Shown here: piece by piece, positions 60,263 to 64,000 of the stretch | Layout of the letters: every line of letters begins with the position of its first letter | Numbering within the stretch: the stretch's first letter is position 1 | DNA from: SXOA01 sp051004015 | Lineage (GTDB): Bacteria; Planctomycetota; Planctomycetia; Pirellulales; Pirellulaceae | DNA length: 64,000 bases | Reading direction: 5' to 3' | Assembly: GCA_051004015.1 (NCBI GenBank) | Contig: JBPCKT010000076.1 | Coordinates: 1 to 64,000 of the forward strand | Notes under the pieces: model-generated | Seen by the model: the letters and a program-made list of their open reading frames with translations, nothing else | The model's database searches: none | Told to the model about the DNA's origin: nothing | Translations under genes and position numbers: made by a program

Positions 60263-61504
60263 ATGAACGCAATTCACGGCATTCCGTCGGCGATCTTGCT
60301 CGTTCTTCTGGGGGCAATTGCGCTCGCCGAGGAACCGGTGGAAAAGGACCTCGCGGTTCACGAATGGGGCGTATTCCGCGTGTATACCGACGCGGAGATG
60401 GCCAATGCCGATCTGCTGCGGGAATGGAACGACCTGCCGGGGTTCGTCTACGGCCAGATCAACGGCCGCAACATTCCGCAGCATTACGGCGCGGTCGAAA
60501 TCCGCCGCCGGCCGATTGTTTTCTTCCACGCCGCCCGTCCGCTGGAAGTGCAGATGAAAGTCGACTTCCCCGGTGGCATGCCCGGCGTTTGGTGGCCCGG
60601 CACCATCAGCCCGGCCCGCGAGGGGGAGCAGCGGGTCGCACTCCATTCCTCGCTGCTTTGGCAGCTTGGCATCAAGCAGCCCCCGCGCGGCAAGTTGCCG
60701 AAAGGTCCATCGCCCCCCCAGGTAGAGAAAGGGCACTGGATGGAGCTCCTCCGCAAAGTGGAATGCGACGAAGTCTTTGCTAAGTACAGCCAGAACCAGC
60801 TTGACATCGACCGCGAGAAATTCGTCTACTACGACGGCATCTTTCCACAAGGAAAATGGCTGAAGATCGACTCAGCCGAAGGCAAAGTGACCGTCACGAG
60901 CCAGGTGAAGCACTCCGTCTTCGACGTCACGGTCATCGACCACCGTGACGAAAGGAAAGTCCGCATCGCCCGCATCGGCGAGCTCCAGTCCGGGGCGGAA
61001 TTTGCGCCGACGGAGTTTGAAGCCGGCAGTGGCGCGGAGTTCGCGAGTCAGACGGCCAGGAAGCTGACGAGCCAGCTTGTGATGGCGGGCCTCTTCGAGG
61101 ACGAGGCGCAGGCGCTAGCCGACCTTTGGAAGAAAGAGCTGTTTCAAGAAACCGCGTTGCATGTCTGTTTCCGGTTGCCGCAGGAGGAATACGAAAGGCG
61201 ACTGCCGATGACGCTCTCGCCCCGTCCTGGCAGCCTCGTCCGCGTGGGCCTCGTTGTACAGACCCATCCAATTCCAGCGCTGGGTGATAGAGTCACCGCC
61301 CTCGTCAAAGAGCTCGATGCGGAGGACTTCACGGCTCGCGAAGCGGCGCAGAAGAAGCTCCAGGCGATGGGCCGCGGCACCTACGCCCATCTCTTGCGGC
61401 TGCAAAAGACGGACTTGCCCGCTGAAGTCCGCATCCGCGTCCGGGCTGTCCTCGCCGAGATTGATTCCTCGCTGGCATTTCCGCAGCAGCGAGAGCAGCC
61501 GTAG
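60263..61504 (+). CDS. Exported hypothetical protein linked to the macroglobulin
   Basis: 413 residues with a signal peptide (MNAIHGIPSAILLVLLGAIA, cleaved near ALA-EE). It begins the mature part with DLAVHEWGVFRVYTDAEMAN, has FVYGQINGRNIPQHYGAVEI and a beta-rich middle (VTVTSQVKHSVFDVTVIDHR). It ends with a helical motif (LVKELDAEDFTAREAAQKKL) that I recall from many planctomycete exported proteins. No catalytic motif is evident. It starts 51 bp after the macroglobulin gene on the same strand, so a shared transcript and a joint periplasmic or surface role are likely (inference). Confidence 0.75.
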   Translation: MNAIHGIPSAILLVLLGAIALAEEPVEKDLAVHEWGVFRVYTDAEMANADLLREWNDLPGFVYGQINGRNIPQHYGAVEIRRRPIVFFHAARPLEVQMKVDFPGGMPGVWWPGTISPAREGEQRVALHSSLLWQLGIKQPPRGKLPKGPSPPQVEKGHWMELLRKVECDEVFAKYSQNQLDIDREKFVYYDGIFPQGKWLKIDSAEGKVTVTSQVKHSVFDVTVIDHRDERKVRIARIGELQSGAEFAPTEFEAGSGAEFASQTARKLTSQLVMAGLFEDEAQALADLWKKELFQETALHVCFRLPQEEYERRLPMTLSPRPGSLVRVGLVVQTHPIPALGDRVTALVKELDAEDFTAREAAQKKLQAMGRGTYAHLLRLQKTDLPAEVRIRVRAVLAEIDSSLAFPQQREQP

Positions 61505-61521
61505 AAATTATCCTCAGTCCC

Positions 61522-61935
61522 TTAGCTGAAAAAATTCTCGCCGAAGAGGTTGACCTCAGGGCCTGTTTCCACCTCGATGTCGCCATGCACCGTGGTCTTG
61601 CAGGCCAGCCGCATGGTGTCTTCATGGCCGACAAAGGCGAGAGCGGGAACGGGGTCCGGCGTGAGAACCGCCTTGAACTTCAGCCGCTCGCTGAGCGTCA
61701 TCTTGTTGGTGTTTTCCATTCCCTTGGTGATCAGCACGCGGCAAGTGCCGCATTGCAGCCCAGGTATCATTCCAATAATCATGGTCGTGCAGTTCGCGTA
61801 CTTATTGATTGACGCGCCAATGCCATTGAGTCCCTGATTGAGATTGATCCCCGCCTTGACGGCCTCCGCCCGCAGGTTCGCGCCGTCGGGGACCTCGATT
61901 TCCTTCTTCTCTTTGACGAATTTGACGATGGGCAT
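61522..61935 (-). CDS. 2Fe-2S ferredoxin with widened cysteine spacing
   Basis: 137 residues from the ATG at 61935 (MPIVKFVKEKKEIEVPDGAN). Plant-type ferredoxin motifs are present: LRAEAVKAGINLNQGLNGIG, then the cluster Cys in YANCTTMIIGMIPGLQCGTC and the last in MRLACKTTVHGDIEV. The family norm is Cys-X4/5-Cys-X2-Cys; here the first gap is 12 residues (TTMIIGMIPGLQ). It would carry electrons in the cytoplasm; the partner is unknown. It is convergent with the gene at 60263-61504. No clear ribosome binding site is visible. Confidence 0.85.
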   Translation of the reverse strand: MPIVKFVKEKKEIEVPDGANLRAEAVKAGINLNQGLNGIGASINKYANCTTMIIGMIPGLQCGTCRVLITKGMENTNKMTLSERLKFKAVLTPDPVPALAFVGHEDTMRLACKTTVHGDIEVETGPEVNLFGENFFS

Positions 61936-62437
61936 GGGCGGAAAACTCAGCAAAATGGGCCGTCACTGGCATGAGGACTCAATGGGAAAATCTAACGCGC
62001 CAGCGCGTGCGCGCTAAGGGTGTTTCGCGAAAAAATGCCTCCGGTCGTTCCCAGGAATTGGGCTGCCAACGGGTCCATTCGCCAGAACGTGCCCTTGACC
62101 CCCGCCCCCAATGTGCTATTCTTGAAGAAGTTAAGAAAAAGGTGCGAGACCAGTTTGTGCTCGGCGGCGGCTTCTGAAAGCTATTCCGCCCTCCTGCTGT
62201 GGTCAGTTGCTTTGTCTGATAGCGGCCGGATAATTCCGGCATCTCTTTGGGCTGCTTCTCGATTCTCTTGCCCCTTGGCACAGTATTTTTTGTCAGCGGG
62301 CTACGCTCCACACCAGGCTACCGGCATTTTGCCCTCCAGGTTCGAGAGCGCCCATTCCCTATCCCTGGCACGTTTCGTGGGACGCAGCATTGCTCCGTCC
62401 ACCGCGCTGCCGCACCGTATTGGAACCAAGTGTTTTC
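61936..62437. other. Divergent spacer with long helicase leader
   Basis: About 500 bases, no gene. It has a palindrome CTAACGCGC...GCGCGCTAA (61992-62017) close to the ferredoxin start and a good promoter at 62095-62122. The remaining ~310 bases would be the 5' leader of the helicase. Confidence 0.55.
62095..62122 (+). promoter_or_regulatory. Candidate promoter of the DEAD-box helicase
   Basis: TTGACC (62095-62100), 16-base spacer, TATTCT (62117-62122) with TG one base upstream of the -10 (extended -10). Confidence 0.5.
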
Positions 62438-63775
62438 ATGAGTTTTGCTGAATTGGAATTGTCCGCGAAGTTGCTCGATGCCGTCCGCCACGAAGGGTAC
62501 GAAATCGCCACGCCCATCCAGAAGGAAGCCATCCCGCCCATTCTCGCCGGCTGCGACCTGCTCGGCTGTGCCCAGACCGGAACGGGCAAGACGGCGGCTT
62601 TCGCCCTCCCCACGCTGCAGCGCCTCAGCCAGGCCAGCGTGCCGCCACGCGGTCGCCGCATCCGCTGCCTCGTCCTCGCGCCCACGCGGGAGCTGGCCTC
62701 GCAGATTGCCGAAAGCTTCCGCGTGTACGGCCGCTTCACCAACCTTCGCCAAACCGTTATCTATGGCGGCGTCGGCCAGAACCCGCAAGTCAAGGCCCTG
62801 CACTACGGCGCCGATATCGTTGTCGCCACACCCGGCCGCCTGCTGGACCTGATGAACCAGGGCTACGTCGACCTCCGGCACGTTGAAATCCTGATCCTCG
62901 ACGAAGCCGACCAGATGTTCGACATGGGCTTCATCCACGATCTCAAACGGATCGTCGCCAAGGTCCCCCGCGAGCGGCAGACGCTCCTCTTCTCCGCCAC
63001 CATGCCGCGGGAGATTCAGAATCTCGCCGAGCAATGGCTGACCAATCCCGTCAAGATCTCCGTCGTCCCGCAAGGCACGACCGTGGAGCTGGTGCAGCAG
63101 TCCGTGTACTTCATCGAAAAGCGGAAAAAGCCGGACCTGCTCATGCACGTCCTCAAGGAGCAAGGGGCCACGCGGACCCTGGTCTTCATGAAGACCAAGC
63201 ACGGTGCCGACAAGCTCGTCAAAACCCTGGGGCAGCGCGGCGTGCGGGCCGAAGCCATCCACGGCAACAAGAGCCAGGCCCAGCGCCAGCGGGCACTCGC
63301 CGAATTCAAATCCGAGCGGCTGCCGATCCTGGTCGCCACCGACATCGCCGCCCGCGGCCTGGATATTGACAACGTCTCGCACGTCATCAATTTCGACCTG
63401 CCGATGACGCCGGAATCCTACGTCCACCGCATCGGCCGCACGGCCCGCGCGGGGGCGGAAGGAATCGCCGTCACGTTCTGCGACCGCGAGGAGCTGAGCA
63501 TGCTCCGCGAGATCGAGCGCCTCACCCGCCAGCGCATCCCCACCGCGAAAACCACGGGGGAGTTCGCCGTCTCCGACCAGGAAGACAATCGCCCCGCTCC
63601 TCCGCGCTACCAACAGCCGCGTCACGCGCAGCAGGGGGGCCATACCAACTTCGGCAGCCGGCGTCCCAGCGGCTCCACCAAGCCGCACGTCCAGCCCATC
63701 GCCCGTTCCTCGGAAGAGCGCCTCGCCTACGGCAGCAAGCGGTTCTCCAAGCGGCCGAGACAATTTCAGAAGTAA
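62438..63775 (+). CDS. DEAD-box RNA helicase (RhlE-like)
   Basis: 445 residues starting MSFAELELSAKLLDAVRHEG. All DEAD-box motifs are visible: Q motif (GYEIATPIQKEAIPPILAG), I (AQTGTGKTAAFALP, about 46), Ia (APTRELASQI), GG, Ib (TPGRLLDLM), II (LDEADQMFDMGF), III (FSATMP), IV (LVFMKTKHGAD), V (ATDIAARGLDIDN) and VI (YVHRIGRTARAG). The C-terminal ~70 residues are basic and disordered (RPAPPRYQQPRHAQQ, ending KRFSKRPRQFQK), an RNA-binding tail. It unwinds RNA duplexes in ribosome assembly or mRNA turnover. A long leader and single-gene layout match cold-induced helicases of this type (inference). Confidence 0.93.
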   Translation: MSFAELELSAKLLDAVRHEGYEIATPIQKEAIPPILAGCDLLGCAQTGTGKTAAFALPTLQRLSQASVPPRGRRIRCLVLAPTRELASQIAESFRVYGRFTNLRQTVIYGGVGQNPQVKALHYGADIVVATPGRLLDLMNQGYVDLRHVEILILDEADQMFDMGFIHDLKRIVAKVPRERQTLLFSATMPREIQNLAEQWLTNPVKISVVPQGTTVELVQQSVYFIEKRKKPDLLMHVLKEQGATRTLVFMKTKHGADKLVKTLGQRGVRAEAIHGNKSQAQRQRALAEFKSERLPILVATDIAARGLDIDNVSHVINFDLPMTPESYVHRIGRTARAGAEGIAVTFCDREELSMLREIERLTRQRIPTAKTTGEFAVSDQEDNRPAPPRYQQPRHAQQGGHTNFGSRRPSGSTKPHVQPIARSSEERLAYGSKRFSKRPRQFQK

Positions 63776-63780
63776 GGGTG

Positions 63781-63859
63781 GAGCCCAAAAGTCCGGCGGC
63801 TATCCTTCGCGAGTTCATTGGGCTCACGCAACATCCGCCTGAAGCGCCGAGCTTCAGGC
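63781..63859. repeat. Two inverted repeats after the helicase
   Basis: GAGCCCAA (63781) pairs with TTGGGCTC (to about 63825), and GCCTGAAGC-GCCGA-GCTTCAGGC (63837-63859) is a perfect hairpin. They may end the helicase transcript; no T-run follows. Confidence 0.65.
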
Positions 63860-64000
63860 AGCCAAGGCTGAATTCCGGAGACGTGTCAGGAACCGTTTGT
63901 TGCCTTTGGACCCCGTAACTGGTAGCTTTAGGCCACCTTCCCGGCGCCTTGATCTCATTTCTTTCGCTTGGCGTTTTCAGACGTGGAAGGCGACGGCGAT

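Noticed and set aside
62318..63763. A 481-codon minus-strand frame at the right edge
   Set aside because: Shadow of the DEAD-box helicase.
1..64000. tRNA, rRNA, prophage or insertion-sequence genes
   Set aside because: I looked in the longer gaps for cloverleafs with a CCA-type end, conserved rRNA blocks and transposase or integrase motifs, and found none convincing. A covariance-model search would settle tRNAs.

Overview
The window looks like a piece of a planctomycete chromosome (phylum Planctomycetota, probably class Planctomycetia). The evidence is the set of families found together: two DUF1549/DUF1553 proteins and a large PSCyt1-DUF1549-DUF1553 fusion, a DUF1501 protein with a twin-arginine signal, a WD40 protein with a cytochrome c-like motif, a pre-peptidase C-terminal (PPC) domain protein, a PQQ-type beta-propeller, a giant alpha-2-macroglobulin and several exported or membrane proteins of unknown role. 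DNA is GC-rich and gaps between genes are full of short palindromic repeats. I saw no rRNA, convincing tRNA, CRISPR array, transposase or phage gene.

Layout. 1-11 kb: an ECF-like sigma factor, two small membrane proteins, a PQQ-propeller protein, a GH38-like hydrolase followed by cmk and plsC on the minus strand, a divergent LUD-domain (LutC-like) gene, two small conserved proteins and a DUF4190-type membrane protein. 11-15.4 kb: an accessory, repeat-rich stretch with an exported beta-helix protein, a ribbon-helix-helix regulator with a small membrane protein, several large palindromic elements (two ~220 bp copies bracket that gene pair) and an HNH nuclease. 15.4-18.2 kb: recG and a lipoprotein. 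18.4-22.5 kb: an Hsp90-family ATPase translationally coupled (ATGA overlaps) to two tandem paralogous helical proteins. 22.5-31 kb: an arginine-modifying enzyme, dnaG and rpoD (a reduced macromolecular-synthesis cluster), a zinc-ribbon coiled-coil protein, a ParE/RelE-type toxin-antitoxin pair, an IDH/IPMDH-family dehydrogenase and an SDR. 31-34.6 kb: an exported thioredoxin fusion and rho with a long glycine/arginine-rich N-terminus.

34.6-37.9 kb is a second accessory spot: remnants of two different restriction-modification enzymes flank an intact three-gene cassette led by a TIGR04255-family gene. 37.9-50.2 kb is a minus-strand series of exported planctomycete genes in the order PPC protein, DUF1549/DUF1553, WD40/cytochrome, DUF1501, preceded by a second DUF1549/DUF1553 gene with a DUF4129-type membrane protein and a small membrane protein. 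50.3-61.5 kb is plus-strand: the PSCyt1-DUF1549-DUF1553 fusion, an alpha-2-macroglobulin-like protein of 2086 residues whose thioester motif is lost, and its exported partner. The window ends with a 2Fe-2S ferredoxin (minus) and an RhlE-like DEAD-box helicase with a long leader.

Functionally most of the window is housekeeping (replication priming, principal sigma factor, Rho, RecG, CMP kinase, phospholipid acyltransferase) plus cell-surface genes. The most promising undescribed items are the Hsp90/helical-protein operon, the TIGR04255 cassette between restriction remnants, and the family of structured repeats, some of which lie inside coding sequence. All functional calls come from reading motifs by eye; no database search was run.
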